A stretch of 64,000 nt of DNA from Indibacter alkaliphilus LW1 (GCF_000295935.2 NZ_ALWO02000054.1:77193-141192), one strand, 5' to 3'; positions 25,560 through 35,613 are shown, counted from the stretch's first letter. Numbers and translations are program-made. The notes: generated by a model from the sequence alone, not told the origin.

Positions 25560-28500
25560 ATGAAAATTAATTTACAAAAGACAATATATATGTTGTCAAA
25601 AAACTTCCTGAACGGGCTAATAGTACAAATGTTGGTGCTCAACTTTGTGTTGGCCTCCAATGTAAACGGGCAGTACAAATCGATAGATGAGGTTAAAGTT
25701 CGTATCGAAAAAAAGTCGCTGACATTGACCGAATTTTTTGAGAATATAGAGTCCCAAACATCTTTCAACTTTTTGTATGACCAAAACCAGATTGATGAGA
25801 ATCTTCCTGTAAGCGTACAAAGAAAATCTGGAAGTGTAGAAAGTTTCCTAAAGGAAGTAGCACTCCAGGCGAATTTAGGTTTTAGGCAGGTAAATAACAG
25901 TATAGATGTCAAACTCCTTAAAATAGCTGACTCACTTCCAACTCCGCTGAGCTTAGACATTTCGGTAAGTGGTACCGTAACTGACGAGCAGGGTGAGCCC
26001 ATGCCTGGTGTGACCATTATAGTGGAAGGTACAAGTGTAGGAACTGTTACAGATTTGGACGGTAATTATGTAATCGAAGTAGATGAAGGTGATGTACTTG
26101 TTTTTTCTTTTATTGGATATGAGAAACAAAGAAGAACAGTTGGGTCTTCTGATATAATATCTGTTCAGATGGTTGAGGATGCCAGCTCATTGGAAGAGGT
26201 AGTCGTAGTGGGGTATGGGAGTCAGAAAAAGAGCGACATCACAGGATCAGTCGCTTCTATTCCCAAAGAGCGGATGGAAATGGTGCCAAATATAAATATT
26301 GCCCAAGCCATTCAAGGATCTATACCAGGTGTAATGGTTCAAAATACTTCTGCAGGTGCAGAACCTAGCCAAGATATCATGGTAAGGGGTCGGAATTCAA
26401 TCGGGGCAAATAATTCGCCACTGGTCGTTGTCGATGGAGTTCCATATGGAGGGAATCTTTCAGATATAAATCCTAATGATGTAGAATCTATTGAAATTTT
26501 GAAAGATGTTTCAGCGGCTGCTATATATGGTTCACGAGGAGCAAATGGGGTTATTCTTGTCACTACGAAAGAAGGTAAAGAAGGAGCACCAACTATATCA
26601 TACGATGGTTTTTTTTCCACTCAACAATTTTCGAATTTGCCTGATTACATGGACGGCCCTCAGTTTTATAACTTCAAAAATGATAGGTTGCCAAGTGGAG
26701 TGACTGCATCAGAACAGGCGGTTTATGATGCCGGGGCATGGGTCGATTGGAAAGACCTTGCGTTCCGACAGGGAATGAGTAATCAGCACAACCTATCCAT
26801 ATCGGGAGGTTTCGGAAACACTTCATATTTTGTTTCAGGAGCCGTATTGAATGTGAGAGGTATAACACAAAGTGATAATTATTTCAGAGGGAGCAGCAGA
26901 TTTAATTTAGATACCAAAATCGCAGATTGGCTTACCATCGGTACACGTACCCAGCTAACATTTGCCGATAAAAGCGGTGTGGCTCCAAGCATGTTTGATG
27001 TTTTTTTAGCAAACCCTCTAGCAGTACCTTACAACGAGGACGGATCATTGACGGTTTTCCCAATCGCAGATGACCCTGCACGTGCAAACCCTCTTCAAAG
27101 GACTCTGTTCGAAAACTCCGATAAATCCCGGCAAGTTGTAACCAATAATTTTGCCATTGTAGATTTCGAAAGGTTCATCCCTGGTTTGAATTTTAGGTTT
27201 AATTATGGCCTTATGGATAGGGTGTCAGATAATAATACTTATCGAGGAAGAAATACTTTTGATGGACTTAATGCCCAGGGAAGTGCAACCCTTGTGAATT
27301 TAAATACTTCCAATACGGTAATTGAAAATATTCTTTCATATAACAAATCTATAGGAGATCATTCTTTATTTGCTACTGCAGTATTTAGTACACAAAAAGA
27401 CATTGAGTCCTTAGCAGAAATGGAGATGGCTGGATTTCCAAATGATTTGTTAGGATGGTACGCGGGCGGTCAGGCTGACTTGGTGGAGCCTTCTTTCGAT
27501 TATTTTGAATCACGGCTTGTATCCCAAATGTTACGATTTAATTACGCCTATGACAGTCGTTATCTTTTTACTTTAACCGGTAGGAGAGATGGTTATTCAG
27601 GTTTTGGATCAGATTCTAAATGGGGGATTTTTCCCTCAGTTGCCCTAGGTTGGAATTTCGGCAACGAGGAATTCTTTCCATGGAAAGACACCTTCAGTGA
27701 GTTTAAAATTCGAGCCTCATATGGATTAAACGGGAATCAGGCTGTGGGGCCCTACCAGTCAATGGCAAGATTACGGGAAGAAAATAACCTGGCAGGAAAT
27801 ATTACTATGCCGGGATATTTTCCAAGTACATTGGGACAAGGGGCCCTTGGTTGGGAAAGTTCACGATCAATGAATTTGGGAATTGATTTTGGAATATTGA
27901 ATCACAGAATTTCAGGTGATTTAAATTTTTTCCACACAAATACCTATGATTTACTTTTGCATAGATCTATTTCCTCAGTTCATGGAATCACCTCAATTTT
28001 GCAGAATATTGGTGAGACAGAAAATCAGGGTGTTGAATTCTCGATTCATTCCAGAAATATTGTCAAAAAAGACTTCACTTGGTCAACTTTAGGAAATATA
28101 TCTTATCTGGATAACAAAATAGTGGACCTTTATGGTGATGGTCGTGATGACATTGCAAACACTTGGTTTATCGGTCAACCTATCCGGGTAAATTTTGATT
28201 ATGTTTTTGATGGTGTTTGGCAATTGGATGAAGTCGCACAAGCTGCTGAATGGGGATCCCAGCCAGGGTTTATCAAAATAAAAGATGTGAATCAGGATGG
28301 ACAGATAACTCCAGAAGACAGACAAATCATCGGACGACAGGATCCTAATTTAATTTGGGGTTTAACAAATGCTTTTAGCTACAAGAATTTCAACGTAACG
28401 GTTTTTATTCATGGTGTCCATGGGGTGACAAAAGAGAATAATTTGATGGATGATCAAATAGTGACCTCCGGAGTTCGAAGAAACACAATAGTAAAAAATT

Positions 28501-28805
28501 GGTGGACACCGGATAACCCAAGCAATGAATGGTATATGAATGATATCAATGCCCATAGAATGGCCGGTGTATCAACAAGCATATACGAAAATGCAAGTTT
28601 TGTGCGATTAAAAGACATCACTTTTTCTTATGAATTCCCAATTGACTTAGTTCAGAAAATAGGTGGAAACCGGTTCCGGATTTACGCAACTGGCCGTAAT
28701 CTTCTTACTGTGACAAAATGGAGAGGGCTTGATCCAGAATTAGACAACCAGTTGTCCATTCCCTTGCAACGCGAATTTGTTCTAGGTCTACAGGTAGGGC
28801 TCTAA
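25560..28805 (+). CDS. SusC/RagA TonB-linked outer-membrane transporter (with STN signalling domain)
   Basis: About 1081 residues from the ATG at 25560. Order: signal peptide, STN domain (about 40-115, EKKSLTLTEFFENIESQTSFNF), carboxypeptidase-regulatory-like domain (SGTVTDEQGEPMPGVTII), TonB-box-like EEVVVVGYG, plug (NNSPLVVVDGVPYGG; SAAAIYGSRGANGVILVTTK), then the 22-strand barrel. The STN domain marks it as a signalling receptor paired with the FecR/sigma genes upstream. It forms the transport channel that SusD lids. The phosphatases downstream suggest an organic phosphate ligand, possibly a phosphorylated glycan or nucleotide. An in-frame ATG upstream (25509) is less likely. Confidence 0.92.
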   Translation: MKINLQKTIYMLSKNFLNGLIVQMLVLNFVLASNVNGQYKSIDEVKVRIEKKSLTLTEFFENIESQTSFNFLYDQNQIDENLPVSVQRKSGSVESFLKEVALQANLGFRQVNNSIDVKLLKIADSLPTPLSLDISVSGTVTDEQGEPMPGVTIIVEGTSVGTVTDLDGNYVIEVDEGDVLVFSFIGYEKQRRTVGSSDIISVQMVEDASSLEEVVVVGYGSQKKSDITGSVASIPKERMEMVPNINIAQAIQGSIPGVMVQNTSAGAEPSQDIMVRGRNSIGANNSPLVVVDGVPYGGNLSDINPNDVESIEILKDVSAAAIYGSRGANGVILVTTKEGKEGAPTISYDGFFSTQQFSNLPDYMDGPQFYNFKNDRLPSGVTASEQAVYDAGAWVDWKDLAFRQGMSNQHNLSISGGFGNTSYFVSGAVLNVRGITQSDNYFRGSSRFNLDTKIADWLTIGTRTQLTFADKSGVAPSMFDVFLANPLAVPYNEDGSLTVFPIADDPARANPLQRTLFENSDKSRQVVTNNFAIVDFERFIPGLNFRFNYGLMDRVSDNNTYRGRNTFDGLNAQGSATLVNLNTSNTVIENILSYNKSIGDHSLFATAVFSTQKDIESLAEMEMAGFPNDLLGWYAGGQADLVEPSFDYFESRLVSQMLRFNYAYDSRYLFTLTGRRDGYSGFGSDSKWGIFPSVALGWNFGNEEFFPWKDTFSEFKIRASYGLNGNQAVGPYQSMARLREENNLAGNITMPGYFPSTLGQGALGWESSRSMNLGIDFGILNHRISGDLNFFHTNTYDLLLHRSISSVHGITSILQNIGETENQGVEFSIHSRNIVKKDFTWSTLGNISYLDNKIVDLYGDGRDDIANTWFIGQPIRVNFDYVFDGVWQLDEVAQAAEWGSQPGFIKIKDVNQDGQITPEDRQIIGRQDPNLIWGLTNAFSYKNFNVTVFIHGVHGVTKENNLMDDQIVTSGVRRNTIVKNWWTPDNPSNEWYMNDINAHRMAGVSTSIYENASFVRLKDITFSYEFPIDLVQKIGGNRFRIYATGRNLLTVTKWRGLDPELDNQLSIPLQREFVLGLQVGL

Positions 28806-28850
28806 TTCGGCCTTAAAATTAAATATTATTTCAAAATAAAAATTAAAGCG

Positions 28851-30500
28851 ATGAAATATATAAAAATAGCTACAATTCTACTGGTTTTGATTCAATTATC
28901 TAGTTGTGATTCGATGTTGGATTTGAATGAAAACCCTCCTCATTTGGTAACTTCTGATGGATTGTTTACAGAATATGCAGGTTTTCAGACAGGTATAAAT
29001 GGAGCTTATTCGGAAATAAGAAATGAACTTAATGGAGCAGGAATGCCATTCCAAGTATTTGTTAACGGAACAGATAACATGACTCCCAATTATCTCTCCA
29101 ATTTTGGTGTCATTGCCTCTCAGTGGGGAGATGTCAATAACCCTGAAAATAGCGATCTAAGAAATACCTTTGATTGGCTTTATGGAATCATTAATGCTGC
29201 AAATACAATGATTGATAGGGCTGAGGGAGAAAATGTGGACTGGAGTGGAGGACCTGGTAATGATATTGGAAATAAAAACAGCGTAGTGGCTGAAGCAAAA
29301 GCAATTCGCGCCTGGGCATACCGCCACCTTACCTATCTTTGGGGAGATGTTCCTCTTTCTCTTGTTGAAGCAGCAGGAAGTTCCATAAAGACAGATTGGG
29401 AAAGGACACCGGTAAACGAAGTACGAGAACAGATTATAGCAGACCTATTATTCGCTGAGGAATATATTCCTGTAGAACCAACTCCGGGGAGAATGAGCAA
29501 AGGAGCTGTTCAGCATTTTCTTGCAGAGATGTATTTGGTAATCGATGATCCTGAAAAATCTCTACATTGGGCAGATCAGGTAGTAAATAATCCTGCGTAT
29601 CAATTGGTAACCCAAAGATATGGTATCTATATGGACCAGCCGGGGGTTCCATTTATGGATATGTTTTATGAAGGTAACAAAAATCGTGAGGAAGGTAATA
29701 CAGAGGCCCTTTGGGTGTGGCAGTATGGTTTTCAGCTCATAGGTGGAGGAACCAACCCACGAACCCGGGCTATGCATCTGGGTAGGTATATGGATATTGT
29801 CATTGATGGAGTACAACCCTTGCAAATTACCTTTGACCGAGGAGGAAGAGGGAAAGCATATACTGCGCCAACCCAATGGTTTATGAACTCATATGAGACT
29901 CAGGATGATCGGTTTAGCAACTATGCGATAAGAAAATATTTTATTCTTAAGAATGCTGAGGAAAATGCGCCTTTTTCTGCTGACCGCCTACCTCCTGGTT
30001 ATTCTTATGGGGATACAATAAAACTGAATTGGAATGAACCTCTGACTCATAATAACTGGGAAGTTGATGATTGGCCTTATTCAAGGAAATTTGAAGGAAG
30101 TATTCCTGACAATGTGGCATCTGATTTCAATTATGATGATTATATCGCTTTAAGATTAGCCGATACCTACTTATTGAAAGCTGAAGCAGAGTTTAAGCTT
30201 GGTAACCTAGTAGCAGCTGCAGAAACCATTAACATTGTAAGGAGAAGGTCCAATGCAAGTGAGGTAACTGCTGGAGATATAAATCTGGATTTTATCCTTG
30301 ATGAGAGATCCCGTGAATTATTTAATGAAGAATACCGAAGGTATACTTTGTTGAGAACAGGTAAATGGCTTGAAAGAACAAAAGCTTATAACTTGTTTGG
30401 AGGTGAAAGAATTAGGGAGAGGGACACGCTTTTCCCAATTCCTCAGGCCGTAATTGATGCAAATCTAGATTCCAAAATGCCTCAAAATCCAGGATGGTAA
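28851..30500 (+). CDS. SusD/RagB nutrient-binding lipoprotein
   Basis: A 549-residue lipoprotein: signal and lipobox ending QLSSC (Cys about residue 19), then the SusD TPR-like fold with AEAKAIRAWAYRHLTYLWGDVPLSL, RMSKGAVQHFLAEMYLVI and, near the end, LRLADTYLLKAEAEFKLGN and ILDERSRELFNEEYRRYTLLR. These are diagnostic SusD blocks. It lies 45 bp after susC and forms the extracellular lid that captures substrate. Ligand is unknown. Confidence 0.93.
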   Translation: MKYIKIATILLVLIQLSSCDSMLDLNENPPHLVTSDGLFTEYAGFQTGINGAYSEIRNELNGAGMPFQVFVNGTDNMTPNYLSNFGVIASQWGDVNNPENSDLRNTFDWLYGIINAANTMIDRAEGENVDWSGGPGNDIGNKNSVVAEAKAIRAWAYRHLTYLWGDVPLSLVEAAGSSIKTDWERTPVNEVREQIIADLLFAEEYIPVEPTPGRMSKGAVQHFLAEMYLVIDDPEKSLHWADQVVNNPAYQLVTQRYGIYMDQPGVPFMDMFYEGNKNREEGNTEALWVWQYGFQLIGGGTNPRTRAMHLGRYMDIVIDGVQPLQITFDRGGRGKAYTAPTQWFMNSYETQDDRFSNYAIRKYFILKNAEENAPFSADRLPPGYSYGDTIKLNWNEPLTHNNWEVDDWPYSRKFEGSIPDNVASDFNYDDYIALRLADTYLLKAEAEFKLGNLVAAAETINIVRRRSNASEVTAGDINLDFILDERSRELFNEEYRRYTLLRTGKWLERTKAYNLFGGERIRERDTLFPIPQAVIDANLDSKMPQNPGW

Positions 30501-30624
30501 TTTTCTCGGAAGGCAACTAGCCTATTGTAATCTATTACCAAGATTATTGGCTGAACCAGATGATGAAGGAAGCATTTGACTGCATGGGATAACTAAAGAG
30601 CCTCAATCACTTATCTTTTCATTT

Positions 30625-30665
30625 TTCGGTTCTACTTTAACATTGTGGGTCAAAGTAGAACCGAA
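30625..30665. repeat. 14-bp perfect inverted repeat
   Basis: TTCGGTTCTACTTT (30625-30638) and AAAGTAGAACCGAA (30652-30665) are exact complements around a 13-nt loop. No T-run follows on either strand. It lies in the 435-bp gap between susD and the OprP-like porin, so it may be a terminator, an RNA processing signal or a protein site. The rest of that gap shows nothing recognisable except a TAAGATCTTA palindrome near 30890. Confidence 0.5.
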
Positions 30666-30935
30666 TAAGTCTCAAATTCTAAATGTCCAGCTTAATTGGA
30701 GCATGTAAGGGACTGCTGAGAATCCACATAATCACCATAGATTACTAGAAAAAGAAGTTAAGGCTTTGCACATCGGTGTTTCATGAGTGAGTTCTACCTC
30801 ATTTTGTCAATAAGTTTCCGAATGGACTCTTTGTTGGCATGTCAACATTCAAAACTTCCATTATTACGATTGGGCCGACATCTTCTGATAAGATCTTAAG
30901 TTTTTACAGTAATTAAAGTAAAAGACCTTGAATAA

Positions 30936-32144
30936 ATGAATTCAAGCAAATCATTAACCACCAATACCTTTATTAGTTTAATCTGCTTGTTGTTTGTGCT
31001 ATCGGGGGCCCATGCTCAGCAACTTCCCCCGACCCAGACACCTTACTTCCAGTATAGCAAAGGATTGGAAATGACTGCTCCAGATAGTCTTTTCAAAATG
31101 AATATCAGGTTTAGAATGCAAAATAGATTTGCCTTTCATTCTCCATTTTATGAAGATCGCCTTGGACTGGATCAAATTGAAGCAAGGATAAGAAGGTTGA
31201 GATTGAGATTAGACGGATTTATTTATTCTTCAAAACTAACCTATGTTATCCAGCTCTCTTTTACAAGAGGAGACATGGATTATGATGTTACCCAATTCCC
31301 AAACATTATTCGGGATGCCATGGTGATTTATCAGTTTAGTGAAAAATTTTCAATGGGACTTGGTCAAACAAAATTACCAGGAAATAGACAAAGAGTTAAT
31401 TCATCAGGGGATTTACAGCTGCCTGATAGATCAATTGTCAACGCGGCATTTAATATTGACAGGGATTTTGGGATTCAGGCATACTATGTTGAAAATAGGT
31501 TTGTTTTGAGAGGAGCAATTAGTACAGGCGAAGGCAGAAATATTCTAAGCACCGATCCAGGACTGGCATATACAGTGAGGGGAGAAGTTCTTCCTTTTGG
31601 ACATTTCAGCAATGGAGGAGATTACTTTGAAGGGGACTTGATGAGGGAAAAATCTCCAAAGGTTTCACTTGGTATCACATATAGCTATAACAACAATACA
31701 CTTAGGAGTGGTGGGCAGTTGGGTTATTATTTGTACGAGAGGAGAGATATCGAGACAAGAATGGCTGATTTATTATTCAAGTTTAATGGTTTCTCATTAA
31801 GTGCGGAATACATAGAAAGAAATTCTTCCGACCCTCTTACATTTTCGTCGGAAAATGAATTAAGATATGTCAGCGCAGGAAAAGGGAAGAATTTCCAAAT
31901 GGGATATTTATTACCCTCCAACCTTGAACTAGTTGGCAGATTTTCAAGACTAGTACCTTTTCCTGAAATCAGATTTTTAGAAGAGGAAGTTTCGGAATTT
32001 ACCATAGGCTTAAATAAATACTTAAAAGGTCATAGAGTAAAGCTACAAAGCGATATTACCCTTCAAAATCTGAACAGTTTCCAAAATGGAAGTCATAACA
32101 AAAGACAAGTGATTACACGGTTTCAGATTGAAGTCGGAATCTAA
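30936..32144 (+). CDS. OprP/OprO-like phosphate-selective porin
   Basis: A 402-residue barrel: signal peptide to about residue 27 (GAHAQ), then strands typical of the phosphate-selective porin family (FKMNIRFRMQNRFAF; RIRRLRLRLDGFIYSSKLTYVIQL; FSMGLGQTKLPGNRQRVNSS), ending RFQIEVGI. It is rich in Arg and Lys in the first barrel strands, as in anion-selective porins. It lies 12 bp before the alkaline phosphatase, so the two are probably cotranscribed. Released phosphate or phospho-compounds would enter through it. Confidence 0.8.
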   Translation: MNSSKSLTTNTFISLICLLFVLSGAHAQQLPPTQTPYFQYSKGLEMTAPDSLFKMNIRFRMQNRFAFHSPFYEDRLGLDQIEARIRRLRLRLDGFIYSSKLTYVIQLSFTRGDMDYDVTQFPNIIRDAMVIYQFSEKFSMGLGQTKLPGNRQRVNSSGDLQLPDRSIVNAAFNIDRDFGIQAYYVENRFVLRGAISTGEGRNILSTDPGLAYTVRGEVLPFGHFSNGGDYFEGDLMREKSPKVSLGITYSYNNNTLRSGGQLGYYLYERRDIETRMADLLFKFNGFSLSAEYIERNSSDPLTFSSENELRYVSAGKGKNFQMGYLLPSNLELVGRFSRLVPFPEIRFLEEEVSEFTIGLNKYLKGHRVKLQSDITLQNLNSFQNGSHNKRQVITRFQIEVGI

Positions 32145-32156
32145 AAATAAAAAAAT

Positions 32157-33539
32157 ATGAAAAGAAGATCGTTTTTTAAAAGAGGATTGCTCGCAACACT
32201 GGGAACGACTCTGGTTCCTTCAATATCATCAATTGGACATCCCAGGGGAGTAAGGGATGGCGCCAAAAACGTAATATTTTTGGTTAGCGATGGTATGAGC
32301 CATGGGACTCTGAATATGGCTGACATTTTACAAAGAAGAAAAAACGGTAAACCATCTGCTTGGGTTGACCTATATGTGAACAACAAAGTAAAAAGGGCTT
32401 TGATGGATACCGCATCAGCCAACTCCATGGTTACAGATTCTGCTGCTGCAGGATCTGCTTGGGGAGGTGGCATGAGAGTGGATAATGGTGCTTTGAATAT
32501 TGGGCCAAACGGTGAAAAACCAACTCCTATTTTACAAAAGTTCAAAAATGCGGGTAAGTCTGTTGGATGTGTTACTACAGTTCCTGTTACACATGCTACA
32601 CCTGCTTCTTTTTGTGTAAACAATTTTAACCGAAATGATCAGGAAGGAATTGCCCAAGATTATCTCAATCTTAAGTTTGACCTTTGGCTTGGAGGTGGTG
32701 ACAAATATTTTAATTCTAGTAAAAGAAAAGACAGAACTGATTTATATCAAAGTTTTAAAAAATCGGGGTATAAAATTGTAAGAAGCAGGAAAGAGTTAAT
32801 TGAACTTAAATCAGGACCTGCTTTGGGTATTTTTGCTGATGACGCCTTGCCATATTCAGTAGACCGGGAGAATCAGGCTGAACTGAAAAATAAAACTCCA
32901 AGCTTGACAGAAATGACCAAAAAAGCAATAGAGATTCTAAGCAGTAATGATAATGGGTTTATGCTTCAGGTTGAAGGCGGTAAAGTGGACTGGGCAGCGC
33001 ACGGAAATGATACTCCTGCACTTGTATATGATCAATTGGAGTTTGATAATGCAGTAAATGCAGCAATTGAGTTTGCAGAAGAAGATGGGCAGACCTTAGT
33101 TGTAATAACAACAGATCATGGTAACGGTGAACCAGGTGTTTTTTATGGAAAAAAGGCAGATTCTAATTTTGATAGGCTTCAGAATGTACTTTGCTCTAAT
33201 GAATGGGTCTTAAATCAAATCGATAAATCTTTTACACCAGGACAGGTTATTGAGTTGATTGAGAATTCCCAAAAAGTGATTTTGAATGTTTCTGAGGCCA
33301 AAAGAGTATTGGCCAGCTATGAAAATATTGAAAAATCCGGATTGTATAATCCCCGGCAACTTCCTTTTAAATCTTTGGCGGACTTTCAAGAAAAACATTT
33401 CTCAGTACACTGGGCTAATAACGAACATTCAGGAGTTTTTGTAGAACTGGCGATGTTCGGGCCCGGAGCAGAAAAGCTACCGGGTATGATAGAAAATTAT
33501 AAGCTTCATGATTTCATTCTAAAAACGACGCAATTATGA
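32157..33539 (+). CDS. Tat-exported alkaline phosphatase (PhoA family)
   Basis: A 460-residue phosphomonoesterase. The N-terminus MKRRSFFKRGLLATLGTT is a twin-arginine signal. Active-site features: D45 in FLVSDGMSHGT, nucleophile S95 in VTDSAAAGSAWGGG, THATPASF, the metal cluster EGGKVDWAAHGND, TTDHGNG and a final metal His in WANNEHSG. Position 328 of E. coli PhoA (Lys) is Trp here, as in most homologues. It removes phosphate in the periplasm or at the surface. It overlaps the next phosphatase gene by 4 bp (ATGA). Confidence 0.93.
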   Translation: MKRRSFFKRGLLATLGTTLVPSISSIGHPRGVRDGAKNVIFLVSDGMSHGTLNMADILQRRKNGKPSAWVDLYVNNKVKRALMDTASANSMVTDSAAAGSAWGGGMRVDNGALNIGPNGEKPTPILQKFKNAGKSVGCVTTVPVTHATPASFCVNNFNRNDQEGIAQDYLNLKFDLWLGGGDKYFNSSKRKDRTDLYQSFKKSGYKIVRSRKELIELKSGPALGIFADDALPYSVDRENQAELKNKTPSLTEMTKKAIEILSSNDNGFMLQVEGGKVDWAAHGNDTPALVYDQLEFDNAVNAAIEFAEEDGQTLVVITTDHGNGEPGVFYGKKADSNFDRLQNVLCSNEWVLNQIDKSFTPGQVIELIENSQKVILNVSEAKRVLASYENIEKSGLYNPRQLPFKSLADFQEKHFSVHWANNEHSGVFVELAMFGPGAEKLPGMIENYKLHDFILKTTQL

Positions 33540-34837
33540 TATTTAGTAAAAAGCAGAAAAAATTTTCTTTAATCTTTGTTTTTTTCCTACTGACAAGTGT
33601 AGCTAGTGCCTGGATTTTTAGAGTCAATGAGTTTGAAAATTCGGAAGTAAAACACCTGAGAGTGGTTTTTACTGAGGATCCATCAAGTCATGCTATTGTA
33701 AGCTGGACTTCCTTTTCCAGAACTCAGGAGAATATTTTGTACTTCGATACTGTCAGCAGAGATGGAGAACTAAGTAGGTATAACTTTGAGCAAAAAGAAG
33801 TTAGATCAGGGAAGATAACTATGACCGCAATGGATAAATCTGAGGGAGTTCCTGAAGGTTTCTATAATCACGCTGAAGTCAATAAACTAGAAGCGGGTAA
33901 AAAATACTATTTTGTTGTGAAAAGCGGTGACTCGGTTTCTAAAGAGCATTACTTTATCACTGGCTCTAGTAATTCAACTTTAAATATGTTTTTATGGGGA
34001 GGAGATTCAAGATTAGGTGGTGAGAAACCGAGGTATGCGGGAAGGACACCACATACCGCTAGGCAGAGTATGAATAAAAGGATGAGAATCTTATTTGAAT
34101 CAAACCCAGACATTATCGCTTTATTTCATGGAGCTGATTACGGATCTACAGCAAACTGGAGGCATTTGTATTGGTGGTTTGAAGATCATCAACTTACTAC
34201 AACCAAAGATAATAGGATTTTGCCGCTGGTTATATCTAAAGGTAACCATGATGAAGCGATAGGGTTTTTGGAGAATTTTTGGCTGGGTGATATTAGCAGC
34301 GAAAATGTAAATTCATTTTACTATACAACTTTATTAGGTGAAAACGCAGTTGTCATTACCTTGAATACGGAGACAATTATTGGTGGAAGTCAAAAGGGAT
34401 GGTTAGTTAGAGAACTTGAAAAATACCGTCATTACAAGAGATGGGTGTTGGTTAATTACCATAGACCTGCTTATCCGGCAACCAAAGACTTCAACGATTT
34501 TACATTTGCAAGGGTAAGACAAACATGGACTCCGATATTTGACAAATATTTGGTGGACTTGGCTTTGGAGTCAGATGGGCATGTACTGAAAAGGACTGTC
34601 CCTATCCTTGAAGGAAAAGAAAATAAAGACGGTATAGTGTATATTGGTGAAGGTGGCTTGGGCGTGCCACAAAGAAAAGTTGATCCAACTCTATGGTTTA
34701 TTCAACCTCCGGGTATGGGCGGGAGTACCAATCATGTCCATCTGATCAGCTTGACACCTAAAGAGTTAAAGCTTCAGGCAATTGATGAGAATGGTAAGGT
34801 AGTAGACGAATATTCACGACAACCGCGGAAATTATGA
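33536..34837 (+). CDS. Calcineurin-like metallophosphatase (purple acid phosphatase type)
   Basis: A 433-residue exported enzyme: hydrophobic N-terminal signal anchor (about 10-27), a fibronectin-III/PAP-N-like domain (about 35-140, SHAIVSWTSFSRTQENILYFD), then the metallophosphoesterase domain with WGGDSRLGG, KGNHDEAIG and NYHRPAYP. The usual GHxH block is altered to DGHVLKR, and the second metal block reads HGADYG rather than GDxxY, so one metal ligand may be unusual. It belongs with the alkaline phosphatase and probably acts on a related phosphoester. It overlaps both neighbours by 4 bp. Confidence 0.8.
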   Translation: MIFSKKQKKFSLIFVFFLLTSVASAWIFRVNEFENSEVKHLRVVFTEDPSSHAIVSWTSFSRTQENILYFDTVSRDGELSRYNFEQKEVRSGKITMTAMDKSEGVPEGFYNHAEVNKLEAGKKYYFVVKSGDSVSKEHYFITGSSNSTLNMFLWGGDSRLGGEKPRYAGRTPHTARQSMNKRMRILFESNPDIIALFHGADYGSTANWRHLYWWFEDHQLTTTKDNRILPLVISKGNHDEAIGFLENFWLGDISSENVNSFYYTTLLGENAVVITLNTETIIGGSQKGWLVRELEKYRHYKRWVLVNYHRPAYPATKDFNDFTFARVRQTWTPIFDKYLVDLALESDGHVLKRTVPILEGKENKDGIVYIGEGGLGVPQRKVDPTLWFIQPPGMGGSTNHVHLISLTPKELKLQAIDENGKVVDEYSRQPRKL

Positions 34838-35613
34838 ATAAAACTACCCTTTTTGAACCATTGATGTTTGGACGGGTTTCAATATTCATTTATGTGGTAG
34901 GGTTATTCCTAAGTCTGAATTCAGGCAGTGTATTGGGGTCTGTTTTATTTATAGATTACGGAGTTACGGTTGACCAGGCAAAACAAATTGAAAAATCTAT
35001 TGCTGCTATATTCTTGATATTGGGCTTCATAAGCTTAATGCCTAAAATCTGGTATGGTATACCTTTAATAGGGATTGGGGCATTTATTTTTGCCTATCTC
35101 ACGCAAGATTTTGGAGGTGGTTTTTTTACGAAGTGGTCATTGATCAGTCAGTCTCCTAGGTACTTACTTCCTTTTGGGCTGGTGTTTTTAACGTTTGAAA
35201 ACACCAAAAAGATTGGAGTCCAACTTTTTAGAATTGGGGTTGTCCTGGTGTTTTTTATCCATGGGTTGGAGTCGCTCCAATCGCATCCCTACTTTGCTGA
35301 ATATATTCTCAATAGCTTTGAATATTTAGGAATACCTATTTATGAAGATCAGGCGCTTCTAATGCTGAAAATTATAGGCGGTATCGACATATTAGTAGCC
35401 GCTCTTGTCTTGTTTTCTCCATCAGTTTTTATTTATGCATGGGCATCAATTTGGGTTTTGATCACCTTTGTTATAAGGTTTCTTAGTTTCGGATGGTTAA
35501 TGCACAAAGAAGTATTGTTGAGGTGGCCTAACCTTGTTTTGCCATTGATATTACTTTCAATCATGCTGATAGAAGAAAAAAGGAAGAATAATGAATCAGT
35601 TTTTCAATTATAA
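34834..35613 (+). CDS. Polytopic membrane protein of unknown function
   Basis: 259 residues with about seven hydrophobic segments (near 12-32, 55-75, 80-97, 112-125, 133-150, 185-200 and 205-250) and a charged C-terminus EEKRKNNESVF. I do not recognise the family; the helix pattern is weakly reminiscent of DoxX-like proteins. It is the last gene of the phosphatase operon, with a 4-bp overlap to the metallophosphatase, so it probably acts with it, perhaps in membrane or phosphate handling (inference). Confidence 0.7.
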   Translation: MNKTTLFEPLMFGRVSIFIYVVGLFLSLNSGSVLGSVLFIDYGVTVDQAKQIEKSIAAIFLILGFISLMPKIWYGIPLIGIGAFIFAYLTQDFGGGFFTKWSLISQSPRYLLPFGLVFLTFENTKKIGVQLFRIGVVLVFFIHGLESLQSHPYFAEYILNSFEYLGIPIYEDQALLMLKIIGGIDILVAALVLFSPSVFIYAWASIWVLITFVIRFLSFGWLMHKEVLLRWPNLVLPLILLSIMLIEEKRKNNESVFQL

